This document shows positions 1 through 6,009 of a DNA stretch of 10,170 nucleotides, piece after piece. A program made the translations under genes and the position numbers. The notes under the pieces were generated by a model. The model saw nothing but the letters and a program-made list of their open reading frames with translations, did no database searches and had not been told where the DNA came from. The stretch is from Ruminococcaceae bacterium UBA6364 (GTDB lineage: Bacteria; Bacillota; Clostridia; Oscillospirales; Acutalibacteraceae). The stretch spans positions 1-10,170 of the forward strand of contig DJRI01000115.1 of the NCBI GenBank assembly GCA_002440045.1, given 5' to 3'. Numbering within the stretch: position 1 is the first letter of the stretch; every line of letters begins with the position of its first letter.

Positions 1-389
1 ATAAGTCGAAACGTATCCTTAAGAGAAACGAAGCTTTTAGTTATTGTATTTGAAAAAACAGGGCTTTTAAAAAGTGCGTTTGGGTCTACTGAAATAACGC
101 CTTCTTCATACGCTTTTTTTGCGGCATCACTTTCAATATTCAAAAGTGATGCCGCTCTGAGCATTGTTTCTATGGCGCTTTCCGCCACACCCGAATACTC
201 CGATATTTTTTTCACCACTGCGGCATTTAAAGCGCCCATTTCAGCAAGCTTTTCAATCTGCCATTCAAGACTGCCTGCGACGGCGTCGTATTTTGCAAAT
301 CGGCTCGCAATCTCAAGCATAAGGTCAAGCTCTATTTGGCTATAAATGTCAATTATTGGCTGTGTGATTTCATCGAACGTTGGCTTCAT
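1..389 (-). CDS. Phage minor capsid protein, N-terminal part (runs off the window)
   Basis: The open frame starts with ATG at 389 and stays open to the window edge, giving 129 residues with no stop. Its first ATG overlaps the portal stop codon (ATGA), and GAGG about ten bases before the ATG can serve as ribosome binding site. The visible part is mostly helical. The order of an acidic stretch (DLMLEIASRFAK), then LEWQIEKL, then an NAAVVKKISEYSGV helix resembles the start of the Phage_min_cap2 family. Those proteins follow the portal in many Firmicute phages and sit in the head near the portal vertex. The family call comes from remembered sequence pattern plus position after the portal. An MuF-type head protein is the main alternative. 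Confidence 0.72.
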   Translation of the reverse strand, partial: MKPTFDEITQPIIDIYSQIELDLMLEIASRFAKYDAVAGSLEWQIEKLAEMGALNAAVVKKISEYSGVAESAIETMLRAASLLNIESDAAKKAYEEGVISVDPNALFKSPVFSNTITKSFVSLKDTFRL

Positions 390-1813
390 CAATATTCATC
401 CTCAGGCTCCGGCTCTTCTGATATGTCACTCCGCTTTTTAAGCTTTTCTCTATATTCTAAGGCCTGTTCTTCCGACATCTTATAAACGTCTACATAATAC
501 TGTATTTCGTCTATAAGCCCAGAATTGTATTCGAGCATTGCTTGCCGCTTTTGCTCTGCACTGTCTTCGATTATGCTATCGTCGAAATTCACTGTAAAAT
601 CGCCGTTGAAGTTTAAGTTTTCGCCTGTATATGAGCTTTCGACAAAAAGCAGACCGCGGCACATTCCTACTATTGCATTGCGCAGCAAGTTTTCGTGTTT
701 TTTCAACGTTCGGAACATTTCCGAGTTTTCGGAAACGACCTGTGTTGCCGTGGTTACATTCCCATTTTCCCATTTGAATGCTTTAGCTCCGAGGCCAACT
801 TTTTGAGAAAGAATGTTAAGATTTGTCTGCAAAGCAGTGTCGTGCTCGGCTACGCGAAGGGTTCCGTTTATCTCTTCGATTGGCTTGCCTTCGTCGGCTT
901 CGGGTATTCTATAAAAAGCTTCATCTTCCGGGTCAAAAACGTTTACCATATTGCCTGTTTTTGCATCATAATTAAGATGTGCGGCTCCGTCTTGCACAAA
1001 AAGCCGCTTTTTTCCTAAAAGAAATTCTTTTTTATAGCTATCATAAATAATATCAATTGTTTTGAATACATCCGTAGCCGACGAATATACCGATGTGCCG
1101 AACGGCGAATTGAAATCGTCGCGATTAGTGATATTTGGTCTGATTTGTTGGAAAAGCGGCGTCTCGCTTTTCGTTTCCCATTTCCGTCTGATATTATGCG
1201 CTTTATAAAAGTCGTTTGAAACCTCTCTTAACCCATCCTTGCCATTTGGGGAAAGTAAAAAGTTATCAATCACATAGAAGCCGCTTTCGTCAAGCATATG
1301 CGTTTCAAGATACACATACCTTTTTCCGCTTATGTTTTTGTAAGATGCAAAGGCGCATTCTGTCAATTCGCCGCTGTCAAAGCTTATAGGATACGCATAT
1401 TTTTGCGAGATATATTTCTGTTTTGTTTTCTTACCGGTCCAATATTGAACAAAAAAGCCTCCGCCAAGGGCGAAGGCAAGCTCTATCAAATTGTTTCCGC
1501 GAACAAGAAAGTTTGTTTGCTCCAAAAGCGCATCAAGCCGCTTTTGCGTTTTTTCATCGGGCGCGGTAATTTCAACTTTTTCGTTCAGTAATAAATCTGC
1601 CCATCTTTGCGCTACAGTCGCAGGCATATTAAGCGTTGCGCGCTCTTTTTTCTTCTTTTCCGTGCCGTTGTAGACATAGTATTCGTGGAATTTGTCAACG
1701 AAGCCCTTATAGAATTGCTCCCATATTTGAAGCTTACTTTGAATTTCATCCTGTTCGCCATAAACAACGCTTACGCCTTTTTCGCGCAGAAAATTTATAA
1801 TATTGTTATCCAT
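389..1813 (-). CDS. Phage portal protein, SPP1 gp6-like
   Basis: This 474-residue protein is the likely portal, the ring at one capsid vertex through which terminase pumps DNA and to which the tail is joined. The length fits the SPP1 gp6 / Phage_prot_Gp6 family. The order of features also fits: an N-terminal tyrosine-rich helical segment (about 35-50, EYYVYNG), a conserved-looking NMPATVAQRWADLLL helix (about 62-76), a central FNSPFGTSVYSSATDVFKT stretch, and a helical region ending in an acidic tail (EEPEPEDEY). AAGGAG lies five bases before the ATG at 1813. It follows the terminase large subunit by 22 bases and overlaps the minor capsid gene by one base pair of codons (ATGA). Terminase-portal-minor capsid is the standard order. 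Confidence 0.9.
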   Translation of the reverse strand: MDNNIINFLREKGVSVVYGEQDEIQSKLQIWEQFYKGFVDKFHEYYVYNGTEKKKKERATLNMPATVAQRWADLLLNEKVEITAPDEKTQKRLDALLEQTNFLVRGNNLIELAFALGGGFFVQYWTGKKTKQKYISQKYAYPISFDSGELTECAFASYKNISGKRYVYLETHMLDESGFYVIDNFLLSPNGKDGLREVSNDFYKAHNIRRKWETKSETPLFQQIRPNITNRDDFNSPFGTSVYSSATDVFKTIDIIYDSYKKEFLLGKKRLFVQDGAAHLNYDAKTGNMVNVFDPEDEAFYRIPEADEGKPIEEINGTLRVAEHDTALQTNLNILSQKVGLGAKAFKWENGNVTTATQVVSENSEMFRTLKKHENLLRNAIVGMCRGLLFVESSYTGENLNFNGDFTVNFDDSIIEDSAEQKRQAMLEYNSGLIDEIQYYVDVYKMSEEQALEYREKLKKRSDISEEPEPEDEY

Positions 1814-1835
1814 TGTCTCTCCTTGAAATTCGTTT

Positions 1836-3167
1836 TTACCGTCCCATATCTATCATCGCATTTTGAAACGGTTCCGAAGAATACTCCTGTGCGTCTAAAC
1901 TATCTATATTGGTTGTGCCATCATCAAGGCGCACATCCCGTTTTTTCTCATCCCAAACAGCCGTTTCAAACGCTTCGTATGTTTCGGTGCAGTTTGAAAG
2001 AATATAATATCGCTTTTGGCTCATCATAGAGCTGTAAAAATATATGCGGTCGAGTATTTCGCCCTTTTTGGCGTTTTTAATTGTAATCGGCAAATTCGCC
2101 TCTCTAAGTACGCGGCGAAAGCCTCGTATGAGAACCTGTTCCGCACTGTCGGCATATACGGTCGTGAGCTGCGGATATTCGTGCTTGCATTCGATTGCAA
2201 ATTTCAAAAATTCGCTTTCGAGTTGCGAAGGGTCAATTTCTTCCTTTATTCTTCGCTCCTTGAGGGTTATAAGCTCTTTAAAACCTCGTGTATATCCCGT
2301 GAGATTAAATGCGTGCGATGAGCCGCTTCCACCGAAATCGACGCCCATTGTTACGACTTTAATTTCACGCCGAAGAGGGTGCAAATAATTGCCGCTTTCA
2401 TCTTTCTCACTCCATTTTTCAAGCGGAATGATTAAATGTTTTCCAAATGCAATGTATATCTTCCCCTCGGCCGTGACCCACAATCCGAGTATATTCCGGT
2501 CGTAAAATACACCTTTAAACGCTCGGCGATATTTTTCCTTTGTTTTTTCAGAAAGCGTCAGATTATCATCTTGTGTGAAATGCAAATATATATATCGCTT
2601 CGCCGCTTTATCGTCAACATACATCTTCTTAAACCAATGCGTCGGGTCTTTAGGATTACAGTTGAACCACACTTTAGAGTTTTCGACAGAGCAACGGCCT
2701 ATTCCCTGTTCTACGAAGCTTTGCGGCATTAACGCGACTTCATCGAAAAGAATGCCGGCGAGGGTCATACCTTGTATAAGGTCCTGCGAGCTTTCATCTT
2801 TTCCGCCAAAAGTGTAAAAATAATTTGCGCGTGTGCCCTTCGAAATGATTATAAGATTTTCCGACCGCTTGTATTCATATTCATAGTTAAGCGAAAGCAG
2901 CTGTTTCAGTAATGTGTTGACGACGTTGCGCCTTAGTGCGGATACGGTCTTTCCGCATATTGCGAAATCACAGTCGTCAAAACAAGTCATCGCCCATATG
3001 ACAAAAGATGGCGCCATCGCCACAGTTTTTCCGCTTCTAATTGCGCCGTCGGCGATTATTCCGTCAAAATCTCTTACGGGCGAGTTCTCGCACCACCACG
3101 AAAATATCTGTAACTGTTTGTTTGAGAGTTTTTGCCATTTAAATGCCTTGCTTTTTTGTTGCCTCAT
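1836..3167 (-). CDS. terL: Phage terminase large subunit (packaging ATPase and nuclease)
   Basis: The 443-residue protein is the motor that cuts concatemeric DNA and drives it into the procapsid. The N-terminal ATPase domain shows a Walker A loop GAIRSGKT (41-48), a Walker B segment ILFDE with catalytic glutamate (139-143), and a coupling motif WFNCNP (167-172). The C-terminal RNase H-like nuclease shows GVDFGGSGSSHAF with D277, then VYADSAEQ with D340, and IDSLDAQEY with D422/D425 as the third acidic site. The length and motifs suit the Terminase_3 (PBSX XtmB) group. GGAGG lies nine bases before ATG 3167, inside the end of the small-subunit gene, and the two frames overlap by 29 bases. All expected catalytic residues are present, so the gene looks functional. 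Confidence 0.96.
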   Translation of the reverse strand: MRQQKSKAFKWQKLSNKQLQIFSWWCENSPVRDFDGIIADGAIRSGKTVAMAPSFVIWAMTCFDDCDFAICGKTVSALRRNVVNTLLKQLLSLNYEYEYKRSENLIIISKGTRANYFYTFGGKDESSQDLIQGMTLAGILFDEVALMPQSFVEQGIGRCSVENSKVWFNCNPKDPTHWFKKMYVDDKAAKRYIYLHFTQDDNLTLSEKTKEKYRRAFKGVFYDRNILGLWVTAEGKIYIAFGKHLIIPLEKWSEKDESGNYLHPLRREIKVVTMGVDFGGSGSSHAFNLTGYTRGFKELITLKERRIKEEIDPSQLESEFLKFAIECKHEYPQLTTVYADSAEQVLIRGFRRVLREANLPITIKNAKKGEILDRIYFYSSMMSQKRYYILSNCTETYEAFETAVWDEKKRDVRLDDGTTNIDSLDAQEYSSEPFQNAMIDMGR

Positions 3168-3654
3168 CGTTCCAAACCTCCGAAGCCTTTGTGTTTAAAG
3201 CCGAGAGTAGTGCGTTATCGTCCTCGCTATCTTCCACTTTTGCGCCTGCGGCATTGAAGTTTGCGTTTGTATTGTTCACGCTATATCCAAACTTCGACAT
3301 CCAAAGCCCGGCGAGCTTCGGGTTTATAACGCCCGTTTCAAACTTCTGCCGCGCATCGACCTCGCATTCCTCGCGCATGCGCGTTGCGATGTCCGAATAC
3401 TCATCTTTATCGTATGTGTCATAAAACGCCGAGCGGGAAAGGCCGCACCACGCACAGAAGCCCTCGATAGAGTATGTCAGCGGCGCCGAAATTTCATTGT
3501 TAATTTTTTGCGCTGACGAATCTTTTCGCGTGTTTTCGTTCGTTTTTACGCGTTTTTTTGAAAATTGCTTGATTGTATGCTCGTCGCAGTATTTTTTGTA
3601 CTCTTCCCAGGCATTCGAAAGCGCCTTCGGCGTTTTGAATTTTTTCGCAGGCAT
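3139..3654 (-). CDS. terS: Phage terminase small subunit
   Basis: The 171-residue protein lies directly before and overlaps terL, the usual place of the small subunit that recognises the packaging site and loads the large subunit. An N-terminal basic segment (MPAKKFKTPKAL) leads to a helix-turn-helix-like stretch about 62-84 (SIEGFCAWCGLSRSAFYDTY), then a helical region, then the phrase GVINPKLAGLWMSKFGYS (108-125). That phrase resembles the end of the gp3-type DNA-packaging family. The tail from about 128 is polar and acidic. AAGGGAG seven bases before ATG 3654 fixes the start. Between this gene and the preceding one lie a promoter-like element and a hairpin, so it is probably the first gene of the late transcript. 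The exact Pfam family is not certain. Confidence 0.85.
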   Translation of the reverse strand: MPAKKFKTPKALSNAWEEYKKYCDEHTIKQFSKKRVKTNENTRKDSSAQKINNEISAPLTYSIEGFCAWCGLSRSAFYDTYDKDEYSDIATRMREECEVDARQKFETGVINPKLAGLWMSKFGYSVNNTNANFNAAGAKVEDSEDDNALLSALNTKASEVWNDEATKKQGI

Positions 3655-3683
3655 CGCCCCACTCCCTTCTTTTGAATATAAAA

Positions 3684-3710
3684 GCAGAGAGCCGTTTTTC
3701 GGCTCCCTGC
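3684..3710 (-). other. Leader hairpin B before terS
   Basis: On the minus strand the sequence folds as GCAGGGAGCCG, loop AAAAA, CGGCTCTCTGC, with one mismatch in an 11-base stem, followed by TTTTAT. It would sit at the very 5' end of a transcript started at the promoter-like element 3723-3761, and ends 29 bases before the terS ATG. It may be an attenuator, a pause or antitermination site, or a stabilising 5' cap hairpin. It could also stop read-through from the upstream operon. A related hairpin with a shared GCAGGGAGC arm lies at 3919-3944. Confidence 0.6.
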
Positions 3711-3722
3711 ACTTGTTTACGC

Positions 3723-3761
3723 TATAATAATATCACTTTTCACTATGACATTCTATGACAT
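3723..3761 (-). promoter_or_regulatory. Late promoter-like element, copy B (upstream of terS)
   Basis: Reading the minus strand, ATGTCATAGAATGTCA (3761-3746) holds two TGTCA half-sites ten bases apart. It is followed after 13 bases by TATTATTATA (3732-3723), which contains a good -10 (TATTAT). No standard TTGACA -35 stands at 17 bases, as expected of a promoter that depends on an activator or alternative sigma factor. The same arrangement recurs exactly 237 bases away at 3960-3998, next to the sigma region-4-like gene. I infer that it drives terS and the packaging and head genes. No transcription start is visible from sequence alone. Confidence 0.6.
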
Positions 3762-3912
3762 CTTTTTCCCGCCGCTTTTTGATGCATTTCGGAAAAAGGC
3801 AAAAGCCTCGGTCTTCGTTCACGAGTGTGAGCCATTCGCACTTTTCGCACTCCGCGCCGCTTTGCTCTATTCTTCTTTCGGGCGTTTTCCTCGCTCCTTT
3901 CTGTTTAAGCAT
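3733..3912 (-). CDS. Small cysteine-rich (zinc-finger-like) phage protein, start uncertain
   Basis: A frame of 59 residues from ATG 3912 fills the space between the two promoter copies. It carries CEKC at 22-25 and CLFPKC at 38-43, that is C-x2-C-x12-C-x4-C, a plausible single zinc site, within a basic context (CIKKRREK). The ATG at 3912 has no ribosome binding site. A strong AAAGGAG lies at 3900-3894, and eight bases after it the in-frame codon is ACG (3885-3883), just where a start codon is expected. This would leave a 50-residue protein begun at ACG, or a start codon lost by one T-to-C change. The stop lies inside promoter copy B. The frame stays open upstream into the regulator gene, but that extension is unlikely to be used. 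I infer a real small gene from its cysteine spacing and position, not from a recognised family. Confidence 0.45.
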   Translation of the reverse strand: MLKQKGARKTPERRIEQSGAECEKCEWLTLVNEDRGFCLFPKCIKKRREKDVIECHSEK

Positions 3913-3918
3913 AAGAAA

Positions 3919-3944
3919 AGAGAGCGGGGTGCTCCCTGCTCTCT
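3919..3944 (-). other. Leader hairpin A before the small cysteine gene
   Basis: The stem pairs AGAGAGC with GCTCTCT and GGG with CCC around a four-base loop, with one mismatch on the minus-strand reading (a G-T wobble on the plus strand). On the minus strand it is followed by TTTCTT, a weak U-tract. On the plus strand it is followed by CGCTTTTTTT, so it would also work as a plus-strand terminator. It begins about 16 bases after the -10 of promoter copy A, the same place hairpin B holds after copy B. A matching role (leader structure or attenuator) is inferred. Confidence 0.55.
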
Positions 3945-3959
3945 CGCTTTTTTTCACGA

Positions 3960-3998
3960 TATAATAATACCACACTTCGGGGTGACATTCTATGACAT
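3960..3998 (-). promoter_or_regulatory. Late promoter-like element, copy A (just after the late regulator gene)
   Basis: The minus strand reads ATGTCATAGAATGTCA (3998-3983), 13 bases, then TATTATTATA (3969-3960). This is identical to copy B in both conserved blocks and in their spacing, while the 13 bases between differ. It begins four bases past the stop codon of the sigma-like gene. It would transcribe the small cysteine gene and then read on toward terS. Promoter function is inferred from the conserved -10 and from having two copies beside a likely activator gene. Confidence 0.58.
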
Positions 3999-4001
3999 CT
4001 T

Positions 4002-4448
4002 TTATTTTTTCAGTCTCGCCGGTTTTTCGAGCTTTAAAACGGCGCGGGCGCAAAGCCGCATAACCTGACGTTCGCTGTAATTCGTTTCTTCGGCGATTTT
4101 TCTAAACGGCATTGCTTCGATATATTTAAGGCGCACGATTGTGCGCTCAAGCGGGTTGAGCTTGAGGGAGATTTCGCGTTCGATTTTTAAAAGCTGCCTA
4201 TCGAGTGACTTGACGTAGGAGCAGTATTTTTTGAAAAGCTCTTCATATTCCGCTTTCAAGTCCTCGGCGCGCTCGACCGTAAGGGCAACGCCGCTCGCAG
4301 TGGGGGCGGCGCGCGGCATACCGTCAAGCGCCGGCGATTTAAGCGCACCTATCCCCTGATATTCGGCATCGAGCTGCTGAAGCTTTTTAAGCAAAGCCTT
4401 TCTTTCTAAAACGAGCAGACGGTATTGCTCTAATTCCTGCTTTTTCAT
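4002..4448 (-). CDS. Sigma region-4-like late transcription regulator (ArpU/RinA/DUF1492 type)
   Basis: This 148-residue protein has a helical, coiled-coil-prone N-terminal half (about 1-35 and 58-95) joined by a small-residue linker (36-57). At its C-terminus is a typical sigma-70 region 4 helix-turn-helix: LNPLERTIVRLKYIEAMPF then RKIAEETNYSERQVMRLCARAVLKL (about 97-141). Proteins of this size and plan lie just before the terminase genes in many Firmicute phages and switch on late transcription. It may act as a promoter-specific activator or a minimal sigma factor. AAGGGGG six bases before ATG 4448 supports the start. It follows the HUH endonuclease by 18 bases, so the two are probably cotranscribed. 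The two repeated promoter-like elements downstream are the obvious candidate targets. Confidence 0.82.
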   Translation of the reverse strand: MKKQELEQYRLLVLERKALLKKLQQLDAEYQGIGALKSPALDGMPRAAPTASGVALTVERAEDLKAEYEELFKKYCSYVKSLDRQLLKIEREISLKLNPLERTIVRLKYIEAMPFRKIAEETNYSERQVMRLCARAVLKLEKPARLKK

Positions 4449-4466
4449 AGTATTCCCCCTTGTTGT

Positions 4467-5342
4467 TTAAAATAAGCTGTCCTGTATAGAGCCGTAAAGC
4501 TCCGAATTTCCGCTCGCTTTTGCCCGCCGCTTTAATGCCGGGGCTATCCGCTCGTCATACTCGGCAAGGCTTGTCGAGTAAAATGAAAGCTTAGCGTCCT
4601 TTCGGCACAGAAAAAGCCTTATGTAATCGAAGCCGTTCGACGTATTCCTGACGCACTCGCTCTCATCAAGCACGAGGAAATAATCCGGGTATTGCTTTTC
4701 AACAAAGCTCTGACAATTCCAATTTTCAAAAAGCTCATCGCGCAGTTTTTTTGAAATCGGGCGTTTCTTTGCGTTTTCCTCGGGCTTTATAAGATTTTTC
4801 GAGCAGGTGTAACGCCTGTATTCAAAATGCTGCTTTTGAATGTAAGCGGCGAGGTCAGCGACCCCATATTCGGTAAACTGCAATCTGTCGACATTCGCGT
4901 ATCCGAAGCCCCACATCATTTCAAGCTCACGGCGCTGACGGTCTATATCCCCGCCGGCGGGATTTGAATTTAAAATAATGTGAATGTGCTTGTTTTTTGC
5001 CTCTTCAACGGCATATATATATTTAAGCTCAACTCCGCTTTTTTCGTAGCGGCGCCTGAGCCTGCGAAGGAAGTTTTTGACATCGCGCTTGACGGCGCGG
5101 ATATCATCGGGGCGGTAAAGGTTCGAGTATTCGAGGCAAACGGAAAAATCGTCGCCCGTGAAATTCGCGTGAATAAGCCGCCTTAAACGTCTTTCGGCGT
5201 GACGCTGATTTATAACCTCTTGCGCGGCGGTTGTGGGTTGAAATTTTTCGCGGCGCGCACGAGGGCGATGTATGCACGGGTAGTATTCGACCTCGGCATA
5301 TTGCCCTGTCGGTATAAACTTCTCTTTCACTCTCACATTCAT
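4467..5342 (-). CDS. HUH endonuclease, rolling-circle Rep-like (ORF2/G2P type)
   Basis: Starting at ATG 5342 the protein has 291 residues. It shows the three motifs of HUH single-strand nickases in the right order. Motif 1 is a beta strand FSVCLEY (about 66-72). Motif 2 is KHIHIIL with the metal-binding pair H119 and H121. Motif 3 is AYIQKQ with Y167 as the likely nucleophile and K170 (YxxK). Such proteins nick one strand, become covalently attached to the 5' end, and start rolling-circle replication or transfer. This single-tyrosine form resembles Rep proteins of small replicons and the Rep_ORF2/G2P group seen in Clostridia prophages. A GTG at 5372 would add ten residues and has AGGGGG four bases upstream. 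The ATG is preceded by a weaker GGAAAGG at 11 bases, so the start is not settled. Basic stretches (RRLRRRY, KKRPISKK) fit DNA binding. Its phage role is not known from sequence. Confidence 0.78.
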   Translation of the reverse strand: MNVRVKEKFIPTGQYAEVEYYPCIHRPRARREKFQPTTAAQEVINQRHAERRLRRLIHANFTGDDFSVCLEYSNLYRPDDIRAVKRDVKNFLRRLRRRYEKSGVELKYIYAVEEAKNKHIHIILNSNPAGGDIDRQRRELEMMWGFGYANVDRLQFTEYGVADLAAYIQKQHFEYRRYTCSKNLIKPEENAKKRPISKKLRDELFENWNCQSFVEKQYPDYFLVLDESECVRNTSNGFDYIRLFLCRKDAKLSFYSTSLAEYDERIAPALKRRAKASGNSELYGSIQDSLF

Positions 5343-5435
5343 ACTCTCTTTTACCTTTCCGCGGGGGAACACATTTCCCCCTGCGCCCCCTTTGTTATTA
5401 AACGTTCATTTCTTAATTTGATATTACAAGCCCGA

Positions 5436-5453
5436 AAGGAGCCGAAGCTCCTT
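5436..5453 (-). other. Stable cUUCGg hairpin in the leader of the HUH gene
   Basis: The minus strand reads AAGGAGC TTCG GCTCCTT, a perfect seven-base stem closed by a C(UUCG)G tetraloop, one of the most stable RNA loops. The tail (TCGGGCTTG) is not a proper U-tract, so it is a poor terminator. It contains an AAGGAG sequence in its 5' arm. It could be a processing or stability element. It overlaps the weak promoter call, so at most one of the two readings is right as drawn. Confidence 0.45.
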
Positions 5454-5478
5454 ATATATAATGTAATAGAATTTTCAA
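5451..5478 (-). promoter_or_regulatory. Possible promoter for the HUH endonuclease and late regulator genes
   Basis: On the minus strand TTGAAA (5478-5473) is followed after 16 bases by TATAAG (5456-5451), in an AT-rich stretch of the largest gap in the early block. Both boxes are imperfect and other registers (TATATA at a 14-base spacing) exist, so this is a weak call. Confidence 0.25.
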
Positions 5479-5502
5479 TGTTCTTTTTTTGAGTTTTCAA
5501 AG

Positions 5503-5526
5503 CCGCCTGCTCGGTTGAGCAGACGG
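5503..5526 (-). terminator. Hairpin just after the 151-residue gene, possible weak terminator
   Basis: On the minus strand CCGTCTGCTC pairs with GAGCAGGCGG around an AACC loop. All ten positions pair if one U-G wobble is allowed. It starts 16 bases after the stop codon of the 151-residue gene, where an operon terminator would sit, but is followed only by CTTTGAAAAC, so termination may be partial or need a factor. It divides the upstream accessory block from the HUH endonuclease and regulator genes. Confidence 0.45.
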
Positions 5527-5541
5527 GTTTCAAAATTCAAA

Positions 5542-5997
5542 TTAATGCCAATTGTATCTTTTTTTAAGCTTCTTTTTCAGCTCGGGCGAAAGCTCGCTGT
5601 AGGCTTTTCTGTGCCGCGTTTTCTTTTCTATATATAACGGCTTTTCTTTTTGCTCCGTTCCGAAGGACGTAACCGTTGTAATGATTTTTGAAAGCTTTTT
5701 GCCGTTCGCGTAAGTGTAGCCGTGCCATTCAATTGCCGCTTTTTCGCGGTCAAAGCGTGCTTCGTTTTCACCCCTGCCGTCTGCCGTGAGCTCCACGCCC
5801 AAAAGTTTTAACGCCGCCGTCACGCCTTCAAGGTCTATTCCCTTGCCGGGCGATTTAAAAGATATGAGCTGCTGTGAGATGTACATTAAAACGAGCCATT
5901 CAAGTTCTTCTTCGGCGCGGAGTTTCTTTTTAAACTCCGCTTCGAGCTTAGAGACGGTTATAGGCTGCAAAAGTGCGTTATACTTATATGAAATCAT
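5542..5997 (-). CDS. Hypothetical phage protein, 151 residues
   Basis: I do not recognise this family. AAGGGGG seven bases before ATG 5997 gives a clear start, and the gene follows the previous stop by 12 bases, so it is the last gene of the upstream run. Residues 15-48 look helical (EAEFKKKLRAEEELEWLVLMYISQQL). Residues 87-115 look like beta strands (AAIEWHGYTY, SKIITTVTSF). The C-terminus (124-149) is strongly basic, with many K and R and a final KKKLKKRYNWH, which would suit binding nucleic acid. No signal peptide, membrane segment or cysteine motif is seen. It lies before the hairpin that closes this block. Confidence 0.75.
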   Translation of the reverse strand: MISYKYNALLQPITVSKLEAEFKKKLRAEEELEWLVLMYISQQLISFKSPGKGIDLEGVTAALKLLGVELTADGRGENEARFDREKAAIEWHGYTYANGKKLSKIITTVTSFGTEQKEKPLYIEKKTRHRKAYSELSPELKKKLKKRYNWH

Positions 5998-6009
5998 CGT
6001 TTTTCCCCC

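Larger units (their letters stand above)
3655..4001. other. Regulatory interval between late regulator and terminase genes
   Basis: This 347-base stretch holds two copies of a promoter-plus-hairpin unit (promoters 3723-3761 and 3960-3998, hairpins 3684-3710 and 3919-3944) and one very small cysteine gene (3733-3912). Apart from that small gene, no convincing protein frame is seen on either strand. It is the only place in the window with repeated non-coding structure and marks the switch from the accessory/replication block to the packaging block. Confidence 0.7.

Noticed and set aside
1..3170. Portal and terminase region appears more AT-rich than the early block, possible recent module exchange
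   Set aside because: Judged by eye only and uneven from line to line. A windowed GC and codon-usage calculation would be needed; a sharp step near 3170-3650 would support it.
3500..3712. A 70-residue minus-strand frame overlapping the start of terS
   Set aside because: It is a shadow of terS in another frame and begins inside the leader hairpin.
3919..3950. Plus-strand terminator (hairpin followed by seven T)
   Set aside because: The plus-strand shape is good, but no plus-strand gene exists that it could end, so I kept it as a leader hairpin of the minus-strand unit and only mention the other reading.
3733..4053. The 106-residue long form of the small cysteine frame, starting inside the late regulator gene
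   Set aside because: It would translate straight through promoter copy A and hairpin A and overlap the regulator's C-terminal end with no ribosome binding site. The shorter forms from 3912 or 3885 are more sensible.
5351..5533. A 60-residue minus-strand frame across the gap before the HUH gene
   Set aside because: It begins with TTG without a ribosome binding site, runs through both hairpins, and its composition has no recognisable feature.
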